In this document: positions 1 to 10,920 of the stretch, in pieces | Position numbering within the stretch: the stretch's first letter is position 1 | Layout: each line of letters opens with the position of its first letter | From: Nematostella vectensis | Lineage: Eukaryota; Cnidaria; Anthozoa; Actiniaria; Edwardsiidae | Assembly: GCF_932526225.1 (NCBI RefSeq) | Contig: NC_064035.1 | Coordinates: 15,052,469 to 15,116,468, forward strand | DNA length: 64,000 nucleotides | Direction: 5' to 3' | Notes under the pieces: generated by a model | The model's input: only the letters and a program-made list of their open reading frames with translations | Databases searched by the model: none | Told to the model about the DNA's origin: nothing | Made by a program: the position numbers and the translations under genes

Positions 1-1740
1 AATTGTTTTGGATTGATCGTAGGGATCTCCTTTTGTACTTGACATCCGGGCGGAATCCTATTGTTTTTGGCGTTGTTTCTCGCCCTCTTTTCGCATGTTA
101 TTCTTGGGTTATCGAGAAGTGTGTCAGTGCACTCAAGCTCAATCTCCGAGATCAGGGCCACCGGAATAAGCACAGCTTGTCACCCCCGAACGCCTTGATG
201 GCCACACACAATGCTTCTTCACATGAATCACATATTAATAGGACCACTACAACCCATTTCAATAAAGATAAAACCATTTTGCCTTTACGACCGTCCCAAA
301 GTGACGATTTAAGAGGAGGGAATAGTAATACGAAGTAATACGGAGAGTAAAAATGCACACCTTCCCCTGGTAATAATGGTTTTGAGATCAATAGATCTGT
401 TATGTTTGGGTCCTAAATGTCTTACAATCGATCCAATTGAATAAGATCCTTTACCAGTGCAAGACCGTAGTCGGCACAGGGACAGGGAATAGGGCCGAAA
501 TTTTAAAAAAGGCCCAATGAAAGAAAATGGCGCCTGCCCCTAAAAGGGGCAAAAGGCTCGCTCCTTTCCACTTTCTCACTCAGAAAAAGGTTTTTGGTAA
601 TGATCAAGCAAGACGGCATTTTTGTTTAGCTTAGGGATCCATGTGCTAGCCCAATTTTGGTAACGTGCGAACAGAATCTTATTGAGTATTTATTAGGGAT
701 TAGTTGACACCCTTTTAGCAAATTTACCGACTTAAATTATAGTTCTCAACAACACATTCTATTTTTGCTAGTTTATTCTATAAATGGGTTCCTTGCAATG
801 TTAACAGCATGGACTGGGTGTATGGGCGGCGATACAAAAATAGAATTGAATTGTTTTGGATTGATCGGAAGGATTTCCTTTTGTACTTGACATCCGGGCG
901 GAATCCTATTGTTTTTGGCGTTGTTTCTTGCCCTGTTTTCGCATGCTATTCTTGGGTTATCTAGAAGTGTGCCAGTGCACTCAAGCCAAATCTCCGAGAT
1001 CAGGGCCACCGGAATAAGCACAGCTTGTCACCCTCGAAAGCCACATGGTCACAGGCCTGTAGCCAGAATCAAAATTTTACCTAGGCAAAGCTAGCCACTG
1101 GATGATAAATCCAACAAAAGCAGGTGTTTTATCTCATACTATTGTGAAACACTAAACGTCAAAACTTTACCGAGGCGAGTGCCTCACTCGAGGCCCTGGT
1201 CACACACAATGCTCCTTTCCGTGCATTCTACATGTAAATAGAACCTCATTACAACCCAATTCTCAAAAGAGATGATGACAATAGACAAGCATTTGGCTTC
1301 TACGAACGTTCTCGAAGTGGTAACTAGTGAAGGCTGGTTCTCACTAGAACGTAAGCGCAAACGAAAGCGCAACACAAGTTAGAATCGGTCAAACAAAGCG
1401 CAAGCGCGAGTAAATCAAACAGTTGCGTTCTCTTGCACTTGCGTTCCAGTTAGAATCGGAAAATTACGTGCTCTGCGCTTGCGCTTACGTCCAAATGAGA
1501 ACCAACCTTGAGAGGGATTGGGAGTAACGAGGAGAGTTAAACTTTACGCTCCCCCCCCCCCCCCCCCCCATCGCAATAAAAATGCCGCCGGATACATCCT
1601 AAATGAGAAGCACTATAAAACCCTTTAAGTGTTTTGACAGTGCAAGACCCTAGATAGCTCCCCCCAAACTCAGGAAAGGATTTTTAGCAAAGACCACGCA
1701 AGGGCGAATTTTCTGCTTAGCTTAGGAATACTTTATTTTC
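1..1740. repeat. Duplicated dispersed repeat, two copies (about 1-710 and 842-1740)
   Basis: Positions 1-190 and 842-1040 are near-identical direct copies that both begin AATTGTTTTGGATTGATCG. Weaker matches continue downstream in the same order: a CACACACAATGCT segment at about 205 and 1201, an AGTGCAAGACC segment at about 458 and 1641, and a TTTAGCTTAGG-like segment at about 625 and 1717. The second copy carries extra sequence around 1045-1195 and a poly(C) run at about 1551-1569. Short reading frames here have no coding signature. It is either a tandem segmental duplication or two insertions of one element; the left end may lie outside the window. Confidence 0.6.
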
Positions 1741-3483
1741 CATTTGCGATTGTCAACAATAATTTTGTGCATTTTTGTAATATCTAAGATTTTTGGTTAT
1801 TTCAATTGTTAGGGAGTCTAGTTTGATAAAATTTTAATTTTATAAATGTATACTTTTTGACTGGACTCCCGGTCCTTTTTCAAAAGGATATGTGGGAGGC
1901 AGAAAGATGTTACGTAGCCTGTTTGATTTTCCAAACGGGAAACCTTATTTTGATCATATTTTTGTTGTTGGTGTTATGATCCTGAACTCAAAACGACTTC
2001 AACCCTTCTTACCGATAATAGCATCTTAGCTTAGCAGTGTAAAGCTTAGGTTCAAAGTTCGCGTGTACTTCAAACGTGTTCCAACTTGAATCTTTCTTTT
2101 TAGGAACTTCCTGCTGCTTATGTCATTCATTCACGGTTCAAGATTATATTTAGTATGTTTGGTGTCATAAGAGAGATCGATTTCCCGCCGCTTGGAGCTT
2201 GCTTGGTGGGATAGCTTTATCTAATCCAATGCAAAGGCTCGAGGAACCAGCGCTTACTTTGTCTCTTCCATAGTCCTGATGATTTTAGGGTATGAATCAC
2301 CATCTTGATTTTTTTTAGACGCCCGAGAATTGAAGGGTGGTGAAAGTGAGGGAGCAGGGGGAAGTAACCTTTACTCCTCCCATTACAAAAAAAAGACAGC
2401 TCACAGTTTGTAGTTTGTAATTACACGGAAAAATGATAATTTTAAATGCTCTGTCTGCCCATTGTCTTCCTTAAAATTGTCCTGAAGATAGATAGCATTT
2501 TAGTGGGAGCGGGATAGGGACCCATACAACCTACACCATGTGGATGTGTTGGAGGGGGGCGGGCACAAACACACACAATTATACATATAATCAGTGCTCC
2601 GATATGGTTTAACATACGTCAAATTCTACTCTCACCTATCAATTTCAGCATATTTTCTTAAATTTAATTTTATATTGCTCTATTTATTTTGATCTAAAAA
2701 TGGGACAAGTCCCTGGCTTTCTGGGATTCCTGTGGTTCGCCGTTGAGGCATAAGGGGCTGGAGAGAGCAAACAGGGCTTCGGGTGACGTCACATAATTCA
2801 CAGAAATCCTGAAAATATCTTCGAGTTTAGCCTATGTGTAGCCGCAGACTCGCTAATAATCCTCTCGCTACGAGTTCGAGTTTGGAAATCGTCAAATATG
2901 TACCATAGATGTTGATGTTTTGATGTTTTATTATTGGTACCATATAACTTTTGTTAAATAGGTTGTTTCAACCAATAAATTTCTATATTACGTATTTCCT
3001 TTCATTATACACATACACAGAAAAAAGTGCTTTGCAACAGCCTTTTGCACCTTTTAGGCGGATTTAAGAGTAGATGAAAAAGCTGTTCTTTGTTGTGGGG
3101 TCCAATATTGTCTTTTTCCAGAACATAAAGCATCTAGCCACGACACAATGCCAGGTTCGTTGCAAAACATCATAGCCGTAGCAGGCCTCGAATTAAATGG
3201 GGGGGGGGGGACGATACAGGAAACATTATTAGCGAGTAAACAGGTTCACCGGCTACACGCAGGCTATTCCAGTTCGGAAATCGTCTGTGTACCAAAGCCC
3301 GCCTTAGAGGCCTCGAATTAAAAAAAAACGGCGTTGACGTCCTTGACAGGAAATCTCGAACGGCATTTGCCCTATTTTAGCGGAGCCAGCGCGGCCGCAG
3401 GCCGCGCGTGGAGCTCCATAGGTATAGAAATATGGTAAGGTGTGCGACTTGGTTTTTTGGTCATCGCGCGGTTACCCTGTGGT
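1741..3483. other. Intergenic stretch without recognisable gene
   Basis: Nothing here is convincingly coding. A segment at about 2700-2800 (mentions of a TCCCTGGCTTTCTGGGATTCC type sequence and GTGACGTCAC) resembles the dispersed segments at 57950-58150 and 59500-59660. A G-run at 3199-3210, next to a GTAGCAGGCCTCGAATTAAA segment, resembles the G-tract repeats seen elsewhere in the window. Confidence 0.4.
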
Positions 3484-3584
3484 GTCACAAATCAATGTGA
3501 ACTTTAGAAGCACACTAGCATACACACATTGGCACCAGTCGGGCCAAGACGGGACGCTAGCACAGTCTATTACCCGTGCAGTTC

Positions 3585-3639
3585 GGCAACCATGGACAGC
3601 TGTTTCGTCCTTATTAGGACTCGTCAGCATGGCATAGCC
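3585..3639 (-). ncRNA. Hammerhead ribozyme, type I, copy 1 (minus strand)
   Basis: Read on the minus strand the segment has the invariant CTGACGA box, a stem II of GTCC/GGAC closed by a TAATAA loop, then GAAA, the self-complementary ACAGCTGT of stem III, and the GTC cleavage triplet. Stem I is formed by CCATG/CATGG plus an outer GGC/GCC helix across an internal loop. The core is identical to the two plus-strand copies. Confidence 0.9.
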
Positions 3640-4059
3640 GGTTTGCATCAGTTAAACTTCATCGGCAAAAAAAATGCAGGGCGACTTCGACTCGAACGAA
3701 GTGCTTTAAACCACAGCTTAGATCCATGTGGGATCTAGAGCTGCGACCGGGCTAGCGTGATGCCAATTGTGCGGATCACGCATGCGACCTTTGCTAGTCT
3801 AAAACTCCGTCGGATAGCCAAACTATCCTTGCGAGTATGTATACATACTCGTATAGTGTGCTTCTAAAGTTCACATTTATGTATACATACTCGCAAGGAT
3901 AGTTTGGCTATCCGACGGAGTTTTAGACTAGCAAAGGTCGCATGCGTGATCCGCACAATTGGCATCACGCTAGCCCGGTCGCAGCTCTAGATCCCCATGG
4001 ATCTAAGCTGTGGTTTAAAGCAGTTTTGTTTTGCCGATGAAGTTTAACTGATGCAAACC

Positions 4060-4114
4060 GGCTATGCCATGCTGACGAGTCCTAATAAGGACGAAACAGC
4101 TGTCCATGGTTGCC
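4060..4114 (+). ncRNA. Hammerhead ribozyme, type I, copy 2 (plus strand)
   Basis: CTGACGA starts at 4072. Stem II is GTCC/GGAC, followed by GAAA and ACAGCTGT, and the predicted cleavage is after the GTC at 4102-4104. Stem I pairs CCATG (4067-4071) with CATGG (4105-4109), and GGC (4060-4062) with GCC (4112-4114). Stem III has four base pairs and no loop nucleotides, so a lone monomer should fold poorly; ACAGCTGT is palindromic and suits a dimeric (double) hammerhead. Confidence 0.9.
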
Positions 4115-4413
4115 GAACTGCACGGGTAATAGACTGTGCTAGCGTCCCGTCTTGGCCCGAATGGTGCCAATGTGTGTATGCTAGTGTGCTTCTAAAGTTC
4201 ACATTTATGTATACATACTCGCAAGGATAGTTTGGCTATCCGACGGAGTTTTAGACTAGCAAAGGTCGCATGCGTGATCCGCACAATTGGCATCACGCTA
4301 GCCCGGTCTCAGCTCTAGATCCCACATGGATCTGAGCTGTGGTTTAAAACACTTCGTTCGAGTCGAAGTCGCCCTGCAGTTTTTTTGCCGATGAAGTTTA
4401 ACTGAGGCAAACC

Positions 4414-4468
4414 GGCTATGCCATGCTGACGAGTCCTAATAAGGACGAAACAGCTGTCCATGGTTGCC
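4414..4468 (+). ncRNA. Hammerhead ribozyme, type I, copy 3 (plus strand)
   Basis: Same core as the copy 354 bp upstream: CTGACGA at 4426, stem II GTCC/GGAC, GAAA, ACAGCTGT, and predicted cleavage after 4458. Tandem cleavage at 4104 and 4458 would free the RNA 4105-4458. Confidence 0.9.
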
Positions 4469-4562
4469 GAACTGCACGGGTAATAGACTGTGCTAGCGTC
4501 CCGTCTTGGCCCGACTGGTGCCAATGTGTGTATGCTAGTGTGCTTCTAAAGGTCACAAATCA

Positions 4563-5246
4563 GCCAGTAATCCAGCCGCGCAACTCTCAGGCCCCTCTCG
4601 GTCTTACTCTTTTATGTGTTTTTAGTTCAAAGTTCGTATGTTCACAGAAAAAAAAGGAAGTATTTAATGAGAAAATATGTGGATTCAAATGGACTGAAGT
4701 CTTTTAGGAACCGCTTTGTCTGAAGTACGAGTCGATAGTAAAATCTACCCGAGTGTTCGTGAATCCCGCCCGTCGTAACAGCTAAAAAGAGGACTATAGA
4801 GGCTCTACACTACCATTGTATATTCATTTCACGTCTATATTTATGTAAGGAGATCCTGAGAAGAAAGGGCCCTGATGTCTGTTTTCAGCTATAAAAATCA
4901 TTTACTTGTGTCGACAAGTTCCTTGCTAGCAGAAATTCGACAACTTCACAGTTTACAACAAAAGCGAACACAACCACAACAGAAAGCGAAAAAAAAAACT
5001 GCCAAGGTGAGTTTTAGACGTCGATTTGTATTGAGAATATGAAAGTTATTTTTCTCTTATTGTTGTGCTTTTATTATGTTTAGATTAATCTAGTGTCAAA
5101 ATATCCTAATTGAGCCATTTTACGGGGTTTAATTGAATAACTCATTCAGGTAGTGGGACCCCTGTGGTTTGGCATGGAACGCCTGACTGATATTCTTAAA
5201 GGTATAAACAGTGTCGTTAGAGCTGCAAAATCAAAAAGAATATTGA
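4563..5246. other. Intergenic stretch without recognisable gene
   Basis: No coding signature was found between the retrozyme and the nuclease-like pseudogene. A short AAAGGTATAAAC-like sequence near 5199-5210 precedes the first reading frame of that pseudogene, but nothing establishes a promoter. Confidence 0.3.
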
Positions 5247-8138
5247 ATGGATTTTTCACATGATTCGAATTGGAATATCTGTGTTTTGTGCCAAAAAGAA
5301 AGTCCAAAGGAAAAGCTTGTTACGCCGTGTAATTTTACAGGCCGAAAAGATCATTCAGGCGCAGGATATAGACGATTGGCAGAAAATCTTCCGAAGTTTG
5401 CCGAGTTGGAGAAGTGCCGTCACCACGAGCAAGTACCATCCGTGCAGAAGGCCTTCAAGAAGGATGTGAAGAATCTTGTAGATGTCTTAGAGGAACTGAG
5501 AAATCCATTTTGTGAGGACAGTGGTGACCTACTCGTATTAGACACTAAAGAAATAATGCCGGTGTGTGACTGAAGCTATTTCGCGCAGAATGTGCGGCCA
5601 TTTACTGTGTCACGTGACGCGGCTCAGCGCGCCTTATTCGAGTCTGATGCTTGATTGAACAGGCGAAATACAAAGAAAACCGGCAAAAAGCGCAAAACGT
5701 CGTATATAAAACTAAATTTCTACTGTATAAGGGTCGTAATAACGTAACACTAAACCCCGCAAATATTAGATGAAGGATTAATGAACGATTTGCGCCCGTT
5801 AGTAGCCGGTTTCAAGAAATCGTTCTGTGGGGGAAAAGGACCAAGAAAAGGCCCATTTTTTACCAGAAATCGTATGGGAATTTTTTAAATGTCTGTTTAA
5901 GAGTTTCTTTTAAAGACAGACGTAAAATAAAATTCTTACTAACACCCGCAAATGATAGAACCATTGTTGAACTATATTTCTGCCAAGTTACAGGCTTTTT
6001 GAGCGAATACCTCCTTGGGACATTTTTAGTTTTGTATTTGGTGCTTTTTGCGATGACAAAAACTAGAATATAAATTAGAGTTCGTATTTCCCGCGGTATC
6101 GTTAATCTCCGTTAAAACACAAAAGAACCCAAATAATAGGCTCCGAAAAATACCATTAACGCACACAAAGTGACTAATCAGCTGAAACGCACAAGCTTAC
6201 ATCTCAGCTTTGGTGCCTATTGATAACATATTTTTTTAGTGCGACACCATTTCTTGTGTGTAAAAAGATATGTATATATATATATGTAAAAAAAACATCA
6301 ATATGGTTGTTTTAGATTGCAACAACGCTTGTCCATATTAATTTCAAAAGTAAATAACATAGTTATTTCGCTTTGTTTTCAATTTCTATACTAATTTTCC
6401 CATATTTCAATGCATATTGTAACTGTTCGGTCAAGTCCCTGAGCTGTGTTGATTGACAGCTAACTGGGCGCGAAATAGCCAATCAGCAACCGTCAATCTT
6501 AATTGAGCGGCGGGCTCACTAGAGCATGGTAGTTATGTTTACATCGCATCTCATTATTTCCTCGCGGCGAGAATGTCCGGAGAACAATAGGCATTCTGCG
6601 CGATCTGGGGCCAAGGGACAATTATGTAGAGGAGCGACTCAACAAACAGTCTAAGCCTATTACGGATACTATGTCAAGATGTAGCCTGGCTCTGTTTGGT
6701 ACACCGGAGAAACGGAAAACAAGTAAGACGAATAGTCGAGTTGCAGATCTCAGAAATGACTGCCGCTTGTTGCATGTCAAACCAGAGAGGGGAATCTAGA
6801 ATAATTTTTCCGGCACTAGAATAGTTCTAGCCCACCTGCCCTTTCCTGTAATACAAAGTTGCGTACAGGTCAGAAATCAGAACTTATCGATTGTGTTGCA
6901 GTGAACACGACACAGGAACGCCATTCTGTAGATGTAGCTGTTCTAGATGGCGCAGCTATAGTCAACATGCTTCCGCCTCGTAAGTGCAAAACTTTCAAAG
7001 AGTATTCTGAAGCTGTTTTTCTTCCATATGTCCTCAACTACAGTGCACTCAATGTCAAGAGAATTGATTTGGTGAGGGATCGATACTTTGAGAACAAGCA
7101 GGGGACGCGAGAGGCCAGAGGCACAGGCGCCCGGAGGCGCGTTTGCAATACAGCAGCAATACCTGCAACCTGGAAGTCGTTTTTGCGACTTGATGAGAAC
7201 AAGAAGGTGCTCTTCAAGTTTCTAGATGCAAGCGTCAAGTCTATCAGTGTACAGTGTGATGCGCAAGTAATCAGCACGGATGATATCGATGTAGTCAGCC
7301 ACGCCACAGTCGACAAGGAGGGCCTAGCACCGTCCAACCACAAGGAGGCCGATACTCGCATTTTACTGCATGTGAAACATGCATCTGCAAGAGGCATGAA
7401 GAAGGTTCTTATACGAACTGTAGACACTGATGTAGTTATTCTAGCGGTTGCATTTGCAAGGAAGTTACCGGTGGAGGAGCTGTGGGTTGCCTTTGGTGTT
7501 GGTAAACACCTACGCTATTTGCAAATACACAGCATGGTCGACAATCTGACGACATCACAATGCGAAGGCCTGCCGTTTTTCCACGCTCTCACTGGATGTG
7601 ACACTGTATCATTTTTCTCTAGAAAAGGGAAAAAATCCGCCTTTCAAGAGTGGAAGTTATCCTGAGGCTACAGAAGTGTTTTCTTCCCTGTCAACACCAC
7701 AAGCAGAGATTACTTAGGAACAACTGAAGGTGCTCGAGCGTTTCGTGATAATCATGTATAGCCGCACAAGCCCCCATCAGGATGTCAACCAGGCACACCA
7801 GTCTATGTTTTCTCAAGGCACTAAGGGCATCGAAAGTATCCCACCAACCCAATCGGCCCTGGAACAACATGTTAAGAGGGCAGCGTATCAAGCCGGCCAT
7901 GCCTGGGGACGCACGCTAAAACCTATTCAGGAACTCCCAAGAGCGGGAGAGTGGGGATGGGAACTCTCGTCAGATGGGTGGACTCCGACCTGGTCAGCAC
8001 TGCCAGAGACGTCAAAAGCATGCACTGAGCTCATACGATGTGGATGGAAGCGTGCATGCCTGGGACTGTGAAAGTGCACAAAGGCAAACCTGCCTTGCAC
8101 CGAGCTTTGCGCTTTCAAAGGCAGCTGTTTCAAAGAAT
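5247..8138 (+). pseudogene. Broken copy of a multicopy cnidarian gene with FEN/XPG-like nuclease core
   Basis: Fragments of one protein lie in order but in different frames. 5247-5573 has a C-x2-C and GAGYRRLAENLPKF type N-terminus and ends NPFCEDSGDLLVLDT. About 6572-6797 reads DNYVEERLNKQSKP. 6859-7665 is the core, 7730-8071 carries PPTQSALEQHVKRAAYQAGH, and about 8069-8138 is a Cys-rich tail (LPCTELCAFKGSCF). I recognise this order from large families of uncharacterised proteins in cnidarian and fish genomes. The core has spaced acidic motifs EADTRILLH, RTVDTDVVILA and LTGCD followed by GKGKK-like sequence; this spacing resembles the FEN1/XPG (PIN-like) nuclease active site, which is an inference. 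About 1 kb of unrelated sequence separates the first two fragments, and there are at least two frameshifts, so the copy is dead as it stands. Confidence 0.75.
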
Positions 8139-9190
8139 AGAATAATTAGGTATAGAAGGTATAACATAGAGAATATCTTGATATTAGTATAAGAAACACG
8201 TTTTGCCCAATTCGCCACAAGAAAACATGACGAAAACCGGGATTTTCAATTTTTTTTAAATTTTCTCGAATTGGGTACCCTGTGGTTTTATGTATAGAAC
8301 ATATAGGAATTTTTAATCGGCAAATAATTTTTGATCACTTATTTCTTATTATACACCCAAAGAGGATCACATGCAAGAAATTTGGTGCTTTTTTTACTAA
8401 TTTGAACAGCTTTACGCTTATCTTCCAGACTAGACTAAAACACTGTACCAGCTTTAGTTGACGTCAAATGCCATATCAAATCATATATCCTTGTTTTGAT
8501 TGGCTTAAATACCATCTACTTGAATTCCGATTGGCTTATAATTTTAACTTGCACTTAAATGGTTTTTATTCTACCGAAAATCGCCATGAAAATGGTAAAT
8601 ACGTAACTACTTACAAGTTCTATAAATTCAGACGTATTCCTCACGGTAAGTAAGAATTTAACGACAGAAATATGTAGTGGTCTAGTTACTGTATCAATGC
8701 CACTTAGCTTGTTGGATTTATACATTTGTTTCTAGAGTTTGCTTTGAGAATTCGTGGTCTAATCAAACATTTTGAGCATAACACATCCTTTGATATTCTT
8801 CGTTCTCTCTATACTTTATTGACTGCGTTGATATTTAATAAAGGCTGATAAATATCATCCTGTCATATATTGCTAAAGAAGACCTTTCTTGTCTTTATAT
8901 TCTGTGTATTTAGTCTTTTCAAAGATACAGCAACATGTTTTCAACATTATCATACTTACATTAACTTTACAATTAGAAAAGAATTTTCTCTTCGAAAATA
9001 AAACAACAAAATGCATCCCCTACTACCTATATTGTTTTTGCTTTTATATTGTTTGCATCTTGTATACTTTCTAATGTGTTTATTTATTTTTATTCAAATA
9101 GTTGTGGAAAATTAGTAAGGATTATAAATGGCATGATGAAAATATTGTTTTGAAAGAAAAAAATAAGTAATTGTTTTCACTTTTATTTAG
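8139..9190. other. AT-rich stretch without recognisable gene
   Basis: Short open frames are present (for example around 8468-8653) but show no domain. A good splice donor, CACGGTAAGTAAG, occurs at about 8643, but no exon could be defined with it. Confidence 0.3.
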
Positions 9191-9250
9191 GTAAAACCAA
9201 CCAAGGACTACCTGAGGGCCATGATTGATGCTAAAGGCTGGAAGACATAA
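9191..9250 (+). CDS. Possible orphan terminal exon of an unidentified gene
   Basis: A polypyrimidine tract and AG (TTTTATTTAG) precede a 60-nt open segment in phase 0 that reads VKPTKDYLRAMIDAKGWKT and then a TAA stop. The peptide is amphipathic and charged, unlike the AT-rich surroundings, so it could be a last coding exon. I found no matching upstream exon in the preceding kilobase, do not recognise the protein, and it may be chance or a relic. Confidence 0.25.
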   Translation, partial: VKPTKDYLRAMIDAKGWKT

Positions 9251-9299
9251 TAATAGGCAAATGTCTTAAGATAATATAGTAGGGGTTTTCTTACTTTTA

Positions 9300-10510
9300 T
9301 ACAACAGTATAAATGTAATAGTTTTTTTTAGAGCAAGATACTTGCTCTCAATGATAAATCTGTTAAGAAAACATTTATCTATCAACCTATAGATAATGAC
9401 GAATGGGGAAATGTTAGAAGAGTGTTGTTGCATTACTGTTATTTTTTTTATCAAAGATATACTCCCATTTATTCCTTTTTTCTCTCTGCTGACTATTTTT
9501 GCATTTGATATTATTTGCTGTTTCCCTTCTGTACCCTAAATAAATTAAAATATGTTAGGTTTGAAATAAGACATTTTCATTTAACACTATCAGTAATATC
9601 AAGGGTTTTTTTTTTAGAATTTGCTTCCCAAGTAAATTTGTTCTTCTCCATTGCATTTAATTTTGGAGTAGCATTAGCATGTGTGGATCCAGGGTTTCTA
9701 TAAAACAGCAGGCCACCTTGCTAAAGGGTGGGTGCACCAAAATGTAATGCATGACTGTAATATCCTTGGTGATGGAGTATTACCAGTATGTGATAGACAA
9801 AACTTCCATATGGCACCTGAAATGTATAATATATCATTCTATCTTTGGAATACTGTTTCATTCATTATTTGTTTCTTTGCAAGGGCAAAGCTGGTCAGAA
9901 TGTAGCTTTGATACTATACTTCTATAAAGGGAAGGGGTTTTTATTAGATCAAGGTACTTAAATTATATAAAGATGACAACGAACTTGTGCTTTTTCAATA
10001 ATAAATTTGTAAAGAAAAACGGTTTTATATCAATCCTAAAGGTAATAGGGAAAGGGAAAAATACTAGGAAAGTGCTCAGTCAAGTTATCATTGCATTATT
10101 GTTATAAATGTTTTAGAAAAGAGTCACATTTCTCCCTTTCTCTGCTCCCCATTGACTTTTTGTTTATTTGTATATTTATTTCTCTCTGCCCAGAACATAG
10201 ATCAATGAACATGGTTTTGTTTGAAATTAGAAACTGGAATTAAGCACTTTCAGTAATTTAGGGTTTGCCTTCTCCGCATTCATTTTTGAGTAGCCTGTAT
10301 GGGTGGATCCAAAGTTTCTAAAAAAAAGGCAAAAGGGTGGGTGCACCAATATGTAATGCATGTCAGGAGGTATATTTGTGGAGTTTAATTTCAACACATT
10401 CTTCTGAATAATCAGTTGCAGTACATGAAAACTACAGTATGGCATCTAATTCTTTGGAATACTGTTACATCCTTGATATATTCTTTACAAGGTCAAAGCT
10501 TGTTAGAATG
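9300..10510. repeat. Diverged tandem duplication, unit about 600-640 bp
   Basis: About 9305-9905 and 9935-10510 share the same series of landmarks: a TACTTGCTC/TACTTAAAT segment, CATTACTGTTAT / CATTATTGTTAT, TTTCTCTCTGC, TTTGAAAT, CAGTAAT, GTGGATCCA, then GGGTGGGTGCACCAA and TGTAATGCATG, and finally TTTGGAATACTGTT. The copies differ by many substitutions and indels. No coding signature is seen. Confidence 0.65.
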
Positions 10511-10699
10511 CTGTTTTGATAAAAACAAAATATAGATAGTGGATCTTCTATGGAGGAAAATAAGTATTGACCATTTGCTATTGAAAATCATTCTCGTCAA
10601 CTAAGACACCTGAACTTTGACAGCCTTTTTCACACCAAGGTTTAGTATTTGTTACCTTTCATACTGCATATTTAATATTATTAAATGAGTGCTTGCAAC

Positions 10700-10920
10700 A
10701 GGCCCATTCCTTGGATTTTTCTTGGGGGGGGGGGGGGGGGTGCGAAATCGAAAAAGTGGACCCAATATTTCCGGGGGGGGAGTTCTCTGATAAAAATCTG
10801 ACCGCGTCTTTGCAGTATCGCACTCCGCCTTTAGGCAGTGCCTAAATCTATATATTAACTTCTACGCGCGCGGTCACGGACGTCAACGCCGTTTTTCAGC
10901 AATTCGGGGGGTGGGGGGCA
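10700..10920 (-). repeat. G-tract dispersed repeat, inverted partial copy
   Basis: CAGGCCCATTCC, GGATTTTTCTT and a long G-run, then AAAAAGTGGACC, are the reverse complement of the end of the elements at 36738-37055 and 58272-58600 (GGTCCACTTTTT ... AAAAATCCTGGGTACGGGC). A second G-rich piece lies at 10903-10920. Confidence 0.5.

Larger units (their letters stand above)
3484..4562. mobile_element. Retrozyme (hammerhead-ribozyme retroelement): one inverted and two direct 354-bp units, with 11-bp TSD
   Basis: The block 3495-4551 is built only from copies of one non-coding unit. One copy is on the minus strand (3495 to about 3840) and about two are on the plus strand (about 3850-4551). Each contains a full hammerhead ribozyme core. 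The two plus-strand cleavage sites fall after 4104 and 4458, giving a 354-nt monomer. The switch from minus to plus lies at the palindrome GAGTATGTATACATACTC (3833-3850). The block is flanked by the identical 11-mer GTCACAAATCA at 3484-3494 and 4552-4562, read as a target-site duplication. The first plus copy lacks about 25 nt present in the other two, upstream of its ribozyme. Known family: metazoan retrozymes are small non-autonomous retroelements whose hammerheads release monomers that become circular RNA, probably copied by reverse transcriptase of Penelope-like elements. There is no coding capacity. Confidence 0.88.

Noticed and set aside
3529..4524. Identical 69-codon open frames on both strands
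   Set aside because: They are inverted copies of the non-coding retrozyme unit and overlap the ribozyme.
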